Below are positions 1-7,942 of a DNA stretch of 64,000 nt, piece by piece. Under the pieces are notes generated by a model. The model saw nothing but the letters and a program-made list of their open reading frames with translations. It was not told where the DNA came from and ran no database searches. Source of the stretch: Desulfobulbaceae bacterium DB1 (GTDB lineage: Bacteria > Desulfobacterota > Desulfobulbia > Desulfobulbales > SURF-16); assembly GCA_001914235.1 (NCBI GenBank), contig MQUF01000002.1:1-64000 (forward strand), given 5' to 3'. The position numbers and the translations under genes were made by a program. Numbering within the stretch: the first letter of the stretch is position 1; the number at the start of each line of letters is the position of its first letter.

Positions 1-1
1 T

Positions 2-475
2 GTAGAATCTGAACAGCACCTGCTCAGGTGTCTTGTGTACATTGACTTGAATATGGTGCGTGCCGGCGTAGTCTCTCATCCGTCAGAATGGCCTTTCGGT
101 GGATATGGAGAAATTCAGGAGCCACGCCGAAAATCTGTGTTGATAGCATATCAAAAGCTTGCTGACCTGGCAGGTTTTGCAACGTATGATGCTTTTCGGA
201 AAACGCACAAAGAGTTGATAGACGAAGCCCTGACGCATGCGGGCACCTTCCGTCAAAGACAAAGTCAATGGACTGAGAGCATAGCGGTGGGAAGTAGAAG
301 TTTTACCGAGATGATCAAAGAGAAATTGGGAATATTAGCCAAAGGACGCAAAATTCTTGAAAATGAGACAGGATTTCAACTTCGGGAAAGCATGGGAACC
401 TATATTGCCAATTTTGATGGCAAAAAAGACGATATAGGGGCTCAAAACGCCTATTATTGGGATCTTAATTATTGA
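2..475 (+). CDS. REP-associated tyrosine transposase, C-terminal part (5' end outside window)
   Basis: The reading frame is open from the left edge, so only the C-terminal ~157 residues are seen. The motif reading YIDLNMVRAG followed by P-x-EWPFGGYGE is typical of the Y1_Tnp/RAYT family (HUH single-strand transposases related to IS200/IS605). In that family it lies just after the catalytic tyrosine helix. The remaining C-terminal extension of about 110 residues is also usual for this subgroup. The HUH motif and catalytic Tyr would lie upstream and cannot be checked. A REP-like end follows seven bases after the stop (482-504). A deleted relative of the same element lies at 3680-3884. The gene is AT-rich relative to the housekeeping regions, consistent with transfer. 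Assignment to the family is fairly sure; activity is unknown. Confidence 0.8.
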   Translation, partial: VESEQHLLRCLVYIDLNMVRAGVVSHPSEWPFGGYGEIQEPRRKSVLIAYQKLADLAGFATYDAFRKTHKELIDEALTHAGTFRQRQSQWTESIAVGSRSFTEMIKEKLGILAKGRKILENETGFQLRESMGTYIANFDGKKDDIGAQNAYYWDLNY

Positions 476-481
476 TTTCCA

Positions 482-504
482 AATAGTTACCGTGGCCCGA
501 CCCC
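482..504 (+). repeat. REP-like end of the transposase element
   Basis: This 23-base stretch contains the core TTACCGTGGCCCGACCCC. It recurs in inverted orientation at 3680-3702 with one mismatch, and as a shorter direct copy at 3870-3884. Its place just after the transposase stop codon fits a terminal or REP sequence recognised by that transposase. The pairing of ends is read directly from the sequence; recognition by the protein is inferred. Confidence 0.65.
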
Positions 505-528
505 AGCGGCAGCGCCCCAGCGGCACAG

Positions 529-615
529 CGGCAACGTTGTTTCAACCTGACCGCCGGGAGCCGCGTTCTCCGAATCCAGTTCAGTGGCGGCGGCAGGTTA
601 AAAACGGCGTTAGAC
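529..615 (+). other. Integron attC recombination site (attC1)
   Basis: The right core site is GTTAGAC at 609-615, matching the GTTRRRY consensus. Upstream, AACCTGACCGCC (544-555) pairs with GGCGGCAGGTT (589-599) apart from one unpaired base. An extra-helical base in the L'' arm is a hallmark of attC sites. An AAC triplet at 533-535 stands where the complementary R'' box should end, but the bases before it do not match RYYYAAC well. The R'' side may have been altered by the REP-like element just upstream. The EamA gene starts 16 bases after the core site, the usual spacing in a cassette. Confidence 0.7.
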
Positions 616-631
616 AGCGGAGTAAAAAAAC

Positions 632-1495
632 TTGATATTGACCCAAGGAGTAAATTTTGCCTTGCTAAGCATGCTTTTTGCGGGCATTAACGACGTAATT
701 TTTAAAAAATATGCCGCTAAAAACCGATCAAGAGGCATGTATATTCTAGGCGTTGGTTTTACATGGGCAATTTTGCAAATTTTATACTCATCTTTCTCCA
801 TAATTTCATTCAGCTTTGATATTCTAACAATCCAATATGGGGTATTGGCAGGTATCATTTTGGCGGCAGCTAACATTTCATTAATTGAGGGTCTTACTCA
901 CATCGACGTGAGTCTTGGGTCCACCGTATACCGTCTGAACACCATTGGGGTAGTTATTCTGTCTTTTGTGTTTTTAAGTGAGAGCATTGAATTCTATAAA
1001 CTAACTGGCATTATGTTTGGCATCATTTCCGTGTTGCTTTTATACAAAAGCAACAACGGCAAAACAGTCAGTCGTACAACAAAAATATTTTTTTGGTTGG
1101 TAGTATTTGCATCGTTACTTCGTGCTGCATACGGTGTTGTAACCAAAATTGGTCTACTTGCGTCAGTAGATAAGAACGCAATCATTTTATTGGCTGCGCT
1201 CTGCTGGATTGTTGGCGGGGCATTCTACGCTAAATATGTTGAAAAACGCTTTATTGTAACCAAAAGGAAGGCTCTTTATTCCTTAGTGTCTGGTGTTCTT
1301 GTATTTTGCATTGTGAATTTCCTAATTCTTGGTCTTAAAGTTGCGCAAGCTAGTGTTGTAGTGCCAATTGCAAATATGAGTTTCATTATTGCTCTGCTCC
1401 TTTCTGTTCTAATGGGAACTGAAAGGATGGATTTAAAAAAAATAGTCGCTATAGCCTTTGCTGTAGGTTCGATAGTGTTGCTTTCAAGTGTCTAA
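632..1495 (+). CDS. EamA/DMT-family transporter in an integron cassette
   Basis: This 287-residue protein is almost wholly hydrophobic, with about ten membrane segments arranged as two EamA-like halves. It belongs to the drug/metabolite transporter superfamily; the substrate cannot be told from sequence. The start taken is TTG at 632, because GGAG lies nine bases upstream (619-622) and the frame is closed at 623. TTG at 662 (AAGGAG at 645-650) and ATG at 671 are alternatives. The gene sits between two attC sites and its stop codon overlaps the R'' box of the second, as in compact gene cassettes. Its low GC content contrasts with the genome's core genes and points to capture by an integron. 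It may be expressed only from an upstream cassette promoter, none of which is visible. Confidence 0.85.
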   Translation: MILTQGVNFALLSMLFAGINDVIFKKYAAKNRSRGMYILGVGFTWAILQILYSSFSIISFSFDILTIQYGVLAGIILAAANISLIEGLTHIDVSLGSTVYRLNTIGVVILSFVFLSESIEFYKLTGIMFGIISVLLLYKSNNGKTVSRTTKIFFWLVVFASLLRAAYGVVTKIGLLASVDKNAIILLAALCWIVGGAFYAKYVEKRFIVTKRKALYSLVSGVLVFCIVNFLILGLKVAQASVVVPIANMSFIIALLLSVLMGTERMDLKKIVAIAFAVGSIVLLSSV

Positions 1496-3336
1496 TCGGG
1501 TAGCCGGGGGATTTTCTCCCCCAGCCCCCACACCACCTGGCATGCGGGTCCGCACCAGGCGGTTCCCAAAGGCTACCGAGCCGTAGCCGGGTAATGGATG
1601 TTTACCCACAGATCTTTGACAGACAGCAAACCTTGATCCTTAAGCCACTGATTGGTCATGCCCGACTGGGTGGCCAGCGTGCGGGAGAGCCGCCATGGAC
1701 CTTTCCGGCTCATGCCGGCCGAAATAGCGGTTCGCAGGTAAGTTCCAAGCTTTGTCAGCTCACGAACCTTGGTGCGGCAGTATCGCCATTGCTTCCAATA
1801 GCACATGCGCACCCTGCGGCGTAGCCAGTGGTCTATTTCCGGGATTGGTCGATAATGCTCCGATTTCCCAAAGTAGCCCATCCAGCCGCGCAGGTACTCG
1901 GCCAGCTTGATAAGACGGTATTCCATGGAGACACCCCAGCTCCGGCCGGTCAGTTCCTTGACGCGCTGCTTGAATCTGGCAAACGCCTTGTCCGACCAGC
2001 GGATACTGGCTCCCTTGAAGGTAAAACCGAGAAAGGTGATCTCGTTGGTTGAGGCCACCTTGCTTTTGTCCTGATTGACCTTAAGCTTGAGCTTGCGTTC
2101 AAGAAAGCGGGTGACGCTCGCCATGACCCGTTCCGCCGCCCGGCGACTCTTCACCAAAATGACAAAGTCATCGGCGTAGCGGGCGAAACGATGTCCGCGT
2201 TTCTCCAGTTCCTTATCGAGGTCATCCAGGAGGATGTTGGCCAGAAGCGGCGACAGCGGCCCGCCCTGGGGAACGCCCTTGCGGGTTTCCTCCCTGCGGC
2301 CGTTGATCATCACCCCAGCCCGCAGGTACTTGCCGATCAGCTGCAAGACGCGCTTATCGCGCACCTTTCTGCTGACCCGGCACATGAGGACGTCGTGCTC
2401 CACGGTGTCGAAAAATTTCGCCAGGTCGGCATCCACTGCGACGCGATGTCCCTTGCGGATGTAATCACGAACCTGGTAAACGGCATTGTGGGCCGAACGT
2501 CCCGGACGGAATCCGAAACTCGATTCCGAAAAGTGCGGGTCAAAGATCGGCAGCAAAACCTGGGCAATGGCTTGTTGGATCAGGCGGTCAAGCACGGCGG
2601 GAATCCCCAGGGGGCGGGTGCCGCCTGTTGCTTTCGGGATCTCTACCCGCTTGACCGGCATGGGTTGGTAGGTGCCTGCAAAGATGGATGAACGGATTTT
2701 CTCCCAGTGTTCGCGGGCAAAGGCCAGGAAATCGTCAATGGGCATGTTATCCACGCCCGGCGCTCCCTTGTTGGCCTTGACCCGTTCCCAGGCCATGGTC
2801 ATGTTCGGCCGGGAAAGAATCTGTTCCAGCAGGTGTTCATCGGGATTGGGCGGATCTGCAACGCGCCGACCATTCGCTCCCCCGGACGGGTTCATGGCGT
2901 TGGTCGAGCTTGCCGGGCCTTTTCCCTGCTCTGAGTTCGGTCCTTCGTTCCCATGAGAGGAACTACTATGACCTCGGCTGACTCCTGCCCGGTCTTCCGA
3001 CATGTTTCCATGCCGGATGCTGCCCGATGTTGCCTGGACCGCCTGCCGGGCAGGTCTCCCCGGATAAGGACGTGATCTGTCGCTACACAACCGCGGCATT
3101 TACCGTGCCTCCTAAACCCGGGGCTTTGTCATGTTGTGCTGACTTACCCGGAGGCTTGGCCTTGTATGCCATTTCTGTTCGTCGGCTCATAGTTTTGCGC
3201 TCCAGCTTCCTTCGGACGATCCCTCGCGAGATCGCCCTTGCTTTCGGCTAGTATTTTGTTCCTGTCTCACGACAGTAACGGGTTTACATACAGGGGACTT
3301 TCACCCCATAAGATCACGCCCATGCCGGGCGTACAC
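1495..3336 (-). mobile_element. Group IIC (attC-type) intron, complete
   Basis: The element is about 1.84 kb, the size expected of a class C intron carrying its own reverse transcriptase. Read on the minus strand, it begins near 3336 with GTGTACGCCCGGCATGGGCG. It ends with a domain V-like hairpin (1531-1566, arms CCTGG/CCAGG, a CGC triad just before the stem) and a domain VI-like hairpin (about 1502-1525, arms of C5/G5), then CTACCCGAT. The exact ends are uncertain by one or two bases. Removing it rejoins GTCTA(A) at 1490-1495 with the rest of an attC site at 3337-3389. That is the known target preference of the IIC-attC subgroup. No endonuclease domain is expected in this class. The structure appears intact, so mobility is plausible. 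Confidence 0.8.
1573..3099 (-). CDS. ltrA: Group II intron reverse transcriptase/maturase (class C)
   Basis: This is the protein encoded in intron domain IV. It splices the intron and copies it into DNA during retrohoming. Reverse-transcriptase blocks are clear: PLGIP near residue 164, the first catalytic Asp in a DADLAKFFD block (223-231), GVPQGGPLSPLLANI (275-289), and the YADD catalytic box at 308-311. A maturase/X-domain follows (about 370-470). There is no HNH endonuclease domain, as is usual for class C. At 508 residues from the first start it is somewhat long; the first ~85 residues are low-complexity and a downstream Met (residue 33 or 69) may be the true start. No frameshift or stop interrupts it, so the intron may be active. 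Confidence 0.9.
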   Translation of the reverse strand: MPRLCSDRSRPYPGRPARQAVQATSGSIRHGNMSEDRAGVSRGHSSSSHGNEGPNSEQGKGPASSTNAMNPSGGANGRRVADPPNPDEHLLEQILSRPNMTMAWERVKANKGAPGVDNMPIDDFLAFAREHWEKIRSSIFAGTYQPMPVKRVEIPKATGGTRPLGIPAVLDRLIQQAIAQVLLPIFDPHFSESSFGFRPGRSAHNAVYQVRDYIRKGHRVAVDADLAKFFDTVEHDVLMCRVSRKVRDKRVLQLIGKYLRAGVMINGRREETRKGVPQGGPLSPLLANILLDDLDKELEKRGHRFARYADDFVILVKSRRAAERVMASVTRFLERKLKLKVNQDKSKVASTNEITFLGFTFKGASIRWSDKAFARFKQRVKELTGRSWGVSMEYRLIKLAEYLRGWMGYFGKSEHYRPIPEIDHWLRRRVRMCYWKQWRYCRTKVRELTKLGTYLRTAISAGMSRKGPWRLSRTLATQSGMTNQWLKDQGLLSVKDLWVNIHYPATAR

Positions 3337-3389
3337 AAGGCTAATGCAGCCGACGCAAAAAGCCGCGCGGCTGATTAGCACTGTTATAC
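3337..3389 (+). other. Right part of attC2, split by the group IIC intron
   Basis: The core site is GTTATAC at 3383-3389. The arms GGCTAATGCAGCCG (3339-3352) and CGGCTGATTAGCA (3368-3380) are complementary except for one extra G in the left arm, the extra-helical base expected in the L'' arm of an attC. The left R'' box, GTCTAA, lies at 1490-1495 on the far side of the intron. Joined, the two parts make a normal short attC of about 60 bases between the EamA and methyltransferase cassettes. The next reading frame starts at 3405. Confidence 0.75.
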
Positions 3390-3404
3390 ACAATAGGAAT
3401 CATC

Positions 3405-3752
3405 GTGGAGTTATCAGAAGTAGTACCGTGGGGAAGATCCTTCAGCGAGTACAAAGAAATGTTCTCGCTATCAAGTGACGATCTTAGAAAGAAGTTACTT
3501 GGCTGTGGAGATGGGCCAGCTTGTTTTAATGCAGAATTATCTGCCAACGGTGGTAACGTAATATCAATTGACCCAATATATCAGTTCAGCGCTATTCAAA
3601 TCCAATCAAGGATTGAAGAGGTTTATCCTCGGATAATGGATCAAGTGTCAAAAAACAAAGAGGATTATGCCGGCCGGATGGGGTCGGGCCACGCTAACTA
3701 TTTAAAAGTAAAAGCAATAAGTATCAATTTGTGCCCATATTTCAGTTTATAA
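3405..3752 (+). pseudogene. SAM-dependent methyltransferase cassette, 3'-truncated
   Basis: The frame starts with GTG at 3405, with AGGA six bases upstream, 15 bases after the attC core site. The first ~88 residues resemble the N-terminal part of a class I methyltransferase. They include the glycine-rich SAM-binding motif LLGCGDGPACFN followed by an acidic end of strand 2 (ISIDP). At about base 3675 the similarity stops. The reading frame then runs through the REP-like end of the mini-element (3680-3702) and ends in unrelated residues. The C-terminal half, including substrate-binding elements, is missing, so the product is probably non-functional. It is interpreted as an integron cassette cut by the element next to it. 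Confidence 0.6.
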
Positions 3753-3884
3753 TGGCGATTTTGATGTCAAAAATACAAATATAGATGGTTCTATTGGCGT
3801 AATGGCAAGGGCAAAGAGGCATTATCTTCCAGGACAAATATGGCACCTTACTCACCGATGCCATAAAAGTAGTTACCGTGGCCC
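3680..3884 (+). mobile_element. 205-bp internally deleted RAYT-type element
   Basis: The left end (3680-3702) is an inverted copy of the REP-like sequence at 482-504, and the right end (3870-3884) is a direct copy of its first part. Inside, ATG at 3802 opens a 33-codon frame. Its first 22 residues (MARAKRHYLPGQIWHLTHRC plus HK) are the canonical N-terminus of this transposase family, after which the sequence jumps straight into the right end. Nearly the whole transposase, including the HUH motif and catalytic Tyr, is deleted. This looks like a MITE made from the same kind of element as the one at the left edge. The flanks are parts of two different genes, so a deletion accompanied or followed insertion. 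Confidence 0.65.
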
Positions 3885-4150
3885 TATTCAAGGACCTATT
3901 TAATTCAAGCAACATAAACACGGTTGTTGTCTGCACTTTGACATCAAATTTAAAAAGAGGACAGGCCCCTGGAAACATAACCCTAAATATGGGGGAAGCT
4001 AATTTGCCTAAAAAAAACGTTGTCAATATTTCCCAGATCTATACGGTCAACAAAAGTGAATTGACAGAATTAATTGGCAAGGTATCGGAAAAAAGAATGG
4101 GCGAAATTCTTGAAGGACTGAAATTACTCACTGAGCCAAAGAGTTTATGA
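3878..4150 (+). pseudogene. mazF: MazF/PemK-type endoribonuclease toxin, 5'-truncated remnant
   Basis: The ~85 residues after the mini-element match the C-terminal two thirds of a MazF/PemK mRNA interferase. A block reading LFNSSNINTVVVCTLTSN is followed by GQAPGNITL, GEANLPK, VVNISQIYTV and an EILEGLKLL helix. The first ~35 residues are missing. In the family these hold the first strand and the conserved RP motif with the catalytic Arg. The apparent GTG start at 3878 lies inside the element end, so it is fortuitous. No antitoxin frame is seen on either side. The toxin is therefore judged inactive, left behind by the rearrangement at 3675-3890. Confidence 0.7.
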
Positions 4151-4238
4151 AGAAAGGGGTCACCCATTAAAAGAGTGAGGTTCGTTGATTTAAAGAGAAA
4201 AGCCGAGCAATCGCATTGAGGAATAAAAGGAGGCTACA

Positions 4239-5057
4239 ATGATCCAGTTTCACGTTGATGAGGAGCTCTGCATCCAGTGTGGCGAATGCGAGGTTGAATG
4301 TCCGGCCGGGGTCATCACCCTGGAGGAGTTCCCGGTGATCACCGACGAGCAGGGCTGCTTTCAGTGCCAGCACTGTCTTGCCGTATGCCCCACCGCTGCC
4401 GTATCGATTCTCGGTAGAAATCCCGATGAGAGTGTTGTGCTTGCCGGCAATATGCCGGACCCCGCCCGGCTGGCAACCCTGATCAAGGGCCGGCGGTCCG
4501 TCCGCCGTTATAAGCAGGAGGACCTGCCGCCTGAAATGATTGACGAGCTGCTGGAGATTGCCTGCCATGCCCCGACTGGCGTCAACGCCCGCAGCGTGCT
4601 GTTCACCGTGGTCAAGCAGCGGACGGTCATGGATACCCTGCGGGCAGAGGTGATGGCGCGTCTGGCGCACCTGAAGGATAGCGGGCAATTGCCGGAGGGC
4701 TTTCTCGGCCAGTATCTCGGCCGGGCCGTGCAGGCCTGGCAGGAGGCGGGCAAGGACATCATCTTCCGGGGGGCGCCGCATCTGCTGGTGACAAGCGCCC
4801 CGCAGGACGCCCCCTGTCCGGTGCAGGACACCCACATCGCCCTGACCACCTTCCAGCTCATGGCCCATGCCCGGGGTGTCGGCACGGTGTGGGACGGCCT
4901 GTTCATGATGGTGGTCTCCCTCTGCCCCGACCTGGTCGGTCGGCTCGGCATCCCGGCAAATCACACCCTGGGATTTGCCATGGCCTTTGGAGCGCCGGCT
5001 GTGGAATACCACCGCACGGTGCAGCGCGGCCCGGCCCTGGTCAATGTTGTCAAGTGA
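4239..5057 (+). CDS. Nitroreductase-family protein with N-terminal 2[4Fe-4S] ferredoxin domain
   Basis: The product (272 residues) begins with two CxxCxxCxxxC clusters: CIQCGECEVEC at about 11-21 and CFQCQHCLAVC at about 41-51. From residue ~80 it continues as an FMN-binding nitroreductase fold, starting with the RRSVRRYK motif and including HAPTGVNARS. Such fusions are common in anaerobes and pass electrons between ferredoxin and a flavin site; the physiological substrate is unknown. The start is ATG at 4239 with AAAGGAGG just upstream. It is the first gene after the integron-like segment and its GC content returns to that of the core genome, marking the edge of the accessory region. Confidence 0.9.
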   Translation: MIQFHVDEELCIQCGECEVECPAGVITLEEFPVITDEQGCFQCQHCLAVCPTAAVSILGRNPDESVVLAGNMPDPARLATLIKGRRSVRRYKQEDLPPEMIDELLEIACHAPTGVNARSVLFTVVKQRTVMDTLRAEVMARLAHLKDSGQLPEGFLGQYLGRAVQAWQEAGKDIIFRGAPHLLVTSAPQDAPCPVQDTHIALTTFQLMAHARGVGTVWDGLFMMVVSLCPDLVGRLGIPANHTLGFAMAFGAPAVEYHRTVQRGPALVNVVK

Positions 5058-5233
5058 TGGAGCGGGGGAGGATTCTCATGCAGAGCAAGCGGCGTTCTGT
5101 TATCCGTTGTCGACCGGCTTGCCGGAGTTAGGTTTCCAGACTTCCCTGGTTGTTTTTCAGCAGGGTTAGATTGTGCATGCGTAGCGCGCCACAATCTGCA
5201 GAACACCGGCGGTGCCGCACGAAAATCCCCTGC

Positions 5234-5449
5234 TCAGGAAGCAAATGCCGGCTCGGACTCCTGTCGGCGGTGGAAATCAATTCCTCCCATCGACGCGGCC
5301 GGATAATAGGGACAGGCCGCATGGTCTTTCCCGCACAGATTCTCAAGCTCCGATATGCTGGGGACATACCTGCCCTGTCTGGCTTGACAGGCGGCAACCT
5401 GCCAGGAAAACAAGTCGTTTGCATAAACGGACAAATAGCAACATTTCAT
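5234..5449 (-). CDS. Small Cys-rich protein, function unknown
   Basis: A protein of 71 residues starting MKCCYLSVYAN. The start is set by AAGGAGG six bases before the ATG at 5449; an earlier ATG at 5455 directly abuts that ribosome-binding site. Cysteines occur near residues 3, 4, 21, 39 and 46, with the core pattern ...RYVPSISELENLC...CPYY. This spacing resembles small metal-binding or zinc-ribbon-like proteins, but no named family is recognised. It is flanked by 176 and 137 bases in which I see no other gene. The ribosome-binding site and cysteine pattern argue for a real gene; the role is unknown. Confidence 0.55.
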   Translation of the reverse strand: MKCCYLSVYANDLFSWQVAACQARQGRYVPSISELENLCGKDHAACPYYPAASMGGIDFHRRQESEPAFAS

Positions 5450-5586
5450 AATCATCCTCCTTGAATTTTCAAAGAAGATACATCATGCATATTAGGATGC
5501 TGTCAGGATATGTTTAGATTTCTATTGCGCCGTCTGCCCCAGGAAATTTCCCCGGCTTTGCTCCTGATTATTTTTTCTGTTTCAAA

Positions 5587-7827
5587 TCAAGCTATTACCA
5601 GATTGGCATAATCAAGCCGCAGGGTTTTCAGGCCGTGGCGGGGGAAAAAAACATCAACGGTTTTGTCGCCCGCTATTTTTTGCACCTGGCCGTTGCCGAA
5701 AAATCCGTGTTTCACCTGCATGCCGAGACTGAGATCGCGGGTTGAGGTGATTTTACCGCCGAGCTGATCCGGCGCTGAAACGGCTGTGCCCCTCGCTGCC
5801 GGGTACGCTGAGGATGTCTGCGCCGGTATCGCCGGGGAATGCACTCCGTATGCGCCGAAACCGGTTCCTCCGGCAGGGCTGTTTTGAACGAGTCCCGGCG
5901 GCAGGTCGGCAAGAAAGGGAGATATGGAGGAATAATGGCGTGATCTGTCGGGAGCGATGGTTTCCCTGGGATAGCAAAAAAAGAGCCGTGATTTCGCCCT
6001 GGTCGCAGCCACGTAGAGAAGTCGCCTTTCCTCTTCATACTGGTCGGGAAAAGCGGCGCAATGGGAGGAAGGGAATTTGCCGTCGGCCAGGGTGATGACA
6101 AAAACCGTGTCCCATTCCAGGCCTTTGGCCGAATGAACCGTCGACAGAATGAGGGTATCCTTGACCTGCGCGGCAAAAGGATCGGTTAATTCAGGCGGAT
6201 CAAGGGCCGTATCATCTAAAAATGACCGCAGATCCTTATACCCGGCGACGATAATCTTCAACTGCTCCAGATCACGGCTGCGGCTGGGAAAGTCATCATG
6301 ATACAGCCGTTCAAAGACCGGCTGGTAATATTCCATGACCCGGTCAAATCGGCCGGCAGGAGAAAGACCGCCGCGCATGTCGTAAAACATTTTCACCAGT
6401 TCCTGGAAATCCTGCCGCCAGGCGGGGGCGGCATTGAAATTTTTGAGAACGGCAAGATGGTCTTCCGCGGTCCGCAGGGATTCAACGATTTTCTGGACGG
6501 TTTTTGGTCCGACCTTGGGCAAATGGAGCAGAATCCTGTTCCAGGACAGGGTATCTTCATGATTTTCCACCAGCCGCAGATAGGAAAGCACATCTTTCAC
6601 ATGAGCGGTTTCAGTCAGTTTCAATCCGCCTCTTTTTTCAAAAGGAATCCGGCTGTTGCTCAATTCAAGTTCAAGTTTGTAGGAATGATAGCCGGAGCGG
6701 AAGAGAACGGCCATCTCGTGATAGGGAAGGCCCTTTTCATGCAGTTCGATGATTTGTTTGGTGACAAAGCGGGCCTGCTCCCCTTCATCACGCGCGGCGA
6801 AGATCGACGGTTTCTCGCCGCCGGCAATGGAACTGAAAAGTTTTTTGGTGTATTTTTCCCGAGCCTGTTCGATGATGGCGTTGGTGGCTTGCAGAATCGT
6901 TTCGCTGCTTCGATAATTTTCCTCAAGCCGGATGAGCCTGGTGCCCGGGAAAATCTTCGGGAAATCCATGATATTGCGAAAATCAGCGCCCCTGAAACTA
7001 TAGATGGACTGGCTGTCGTCACCCACGGCCATGACGTTGTCATGCTCGGAGGCCACCAGTCTGACGATTTCCGCCTGAATATGATTGGTATCCTGGTATT
7101 CATCCACCATCACATAGCGGAAACGGGACGACACCTCCCGCCGGACATCCTCATTGCGCGCCAGCAGATCACGAAAATGAACCAGCAGGTCGTCATAATC
7201 CATCAGGCCGTGATCACGCTTGAACTGATGATAATGGTCGCGTATGCGCAGCAAGTCGCCGAGAAATTCAATCAGGTGGACGTATTGGGCCGCGACCAGC
7301 TCCTCAAAGGGAAAGGACTTGTTGACCGAGCCGCTGATGATATTTAGGATAACCCTTTTCGAGGGAAAACGTTTGCCGGCGCCCCCTAAATCAAGGGACG
7401 ACTTGATGAGATTGACGATGCCCTCGGCATCGGCCCGATCCAGGATGGTGAAGTTGGGTTCGTAGCCGATATGGCGTCCATAACGGCGCAGAAGCAGATT
7501 GGCAACGGCATGAAAAGTTCCGCCCATCACCCGTTGGCAGGAATCATCGAGCAGATTGGCCGCCCGGCCGATCATTTCATGGGCAGCCTTGCGGGTAAAG
7601 GTCAGCAGCAGGATATTTTCCGGCGACACCCCCTGCTCGACAAGATGAACAAGCCGGTACACCAGGGTGCGCGTCTTGCCGCTGCCCGCACCGGCAATAA
7701 CCAGCACCGGCCCGTTGATGCAATGCACCGCCTCAAACTGGGCGGCATTGAGGTCATTTGCTTTGATACGGGAATTTCCCGGTTCCCCGCCCATCGTGTC
7801 CACCGGAAAAAGGCTTTGCTGTTTCAT
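5587..7827 (-). CDS. UvrD/PcrA-like superfamily 1 DNA helicase
   Basis: An ATP-dependent 3'-5' DNA helicase of about 746 residues, acting in repair or in clearing replication blocks. Visible are the Q motif (LNAAQFEAV), Walker A GAGSGKT at 46-52, the DEXX box VDEYQD, motif III (VGDDSQSIYSFRGA), the HSAKGLEWD block of motif V and the YVAATRAK block of motif VI. The last ~40 residues (KHGFFGNGQV...) look like the small Tudor-like C-terminal domain of PcrA/UvrD. The frame is open 47 codons further upstream, but that part is hydrophobic and unlike the family; ATG at 7827 (MKQQSLFP) is therefore chosen, although no strong ribosome-binding site precedes it. Confidence 0.93.
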   Translation of the reverse strand: MKQQSLFPVDTMGGEPGNSRIKANDLNAAQFEAVHCINGPVLVIAGAGSGKTRTLVYRLVHLVEQGVSPENILLLTFTRKAAHEMIGRAANLLDDSCQRVMGGTFHAVANLLLRRYGRHIGYEPNFTILDRADAEGIVNLIKSSLDLGGAGKRFPSKRVILNIISGSVNKSFPFEELVAAQYVHLIEFLGDLLRIRDHYHQFKRDHGLMDYDDLLVHFRDLLARNEDVRREVSSRFRYVMVDEYQDTNHIQAEIVRLVASEHDNVMAVGDDSQSIYSFRGADFRNIMDFPKIFPGTRLIRLEENYRSSETILQATNAIIEQAREKYTKKLFSSIAGGEKPSIFAARDEGEQARFVTKQIIELHEKGLPYHEMAVLFRSGYHSYKLELELSNSRIPFEKRGGLKLTETAHVKDVLSYLRLVENHEDTLSWNRILLHLPKVGPKTVQKIVESLRTAEDHLAVLKNFNAAPAWRQDFQELVKMFYDMRGGLSPAGRFDRVMEYYQPVFERLYHDDFPSRSRDLEQLKIIVAGYKDLRSFLDDTALDPPELTDPFAAQVKDTLILSTVHSAKGLEWDTVFVITLADGKFPSSHCAAFPDQYEEERRLLYVAATRAKSRLFFCYPRETIAPDRSRHYSSISPFLADLPPGLVQNSPAGGTGFGAYGVHSPAIPAQTSSAYPAARGTAVSAPDQLGGKITSTRDLSLGMQVKHGFFGNGQVQKIAGDKTVDVFFPRHGLKTLRLDYANLVIA

Positions 7828-7852
7828 GAAGAATTGTATTTTTATTTTAAAT

Positions 7853-7881
7853 TTGACCAGAAGTTTCAAAAAAAGTAGTAT
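7853..7881 (+). promoter_or_regulatory. Sigma-70-type promoter for the gene at 7943
   Basis: TTGACC at 7853-7858 and TAGTAT at 7876-7881 are separated by 17 bases. They lie in an AT-rich region between the divergent helicase gene and the downstream gene, whose GGAGG and ATG follow 47 and 62 bases later. Prediction only. Confidence 0.5.
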
Positions 7882-7942
7882 GAAAAATATAAACAATATT
7901 AAAAGACTACGTATTATTATCCATACCGGAGGTTTGCTGTAA

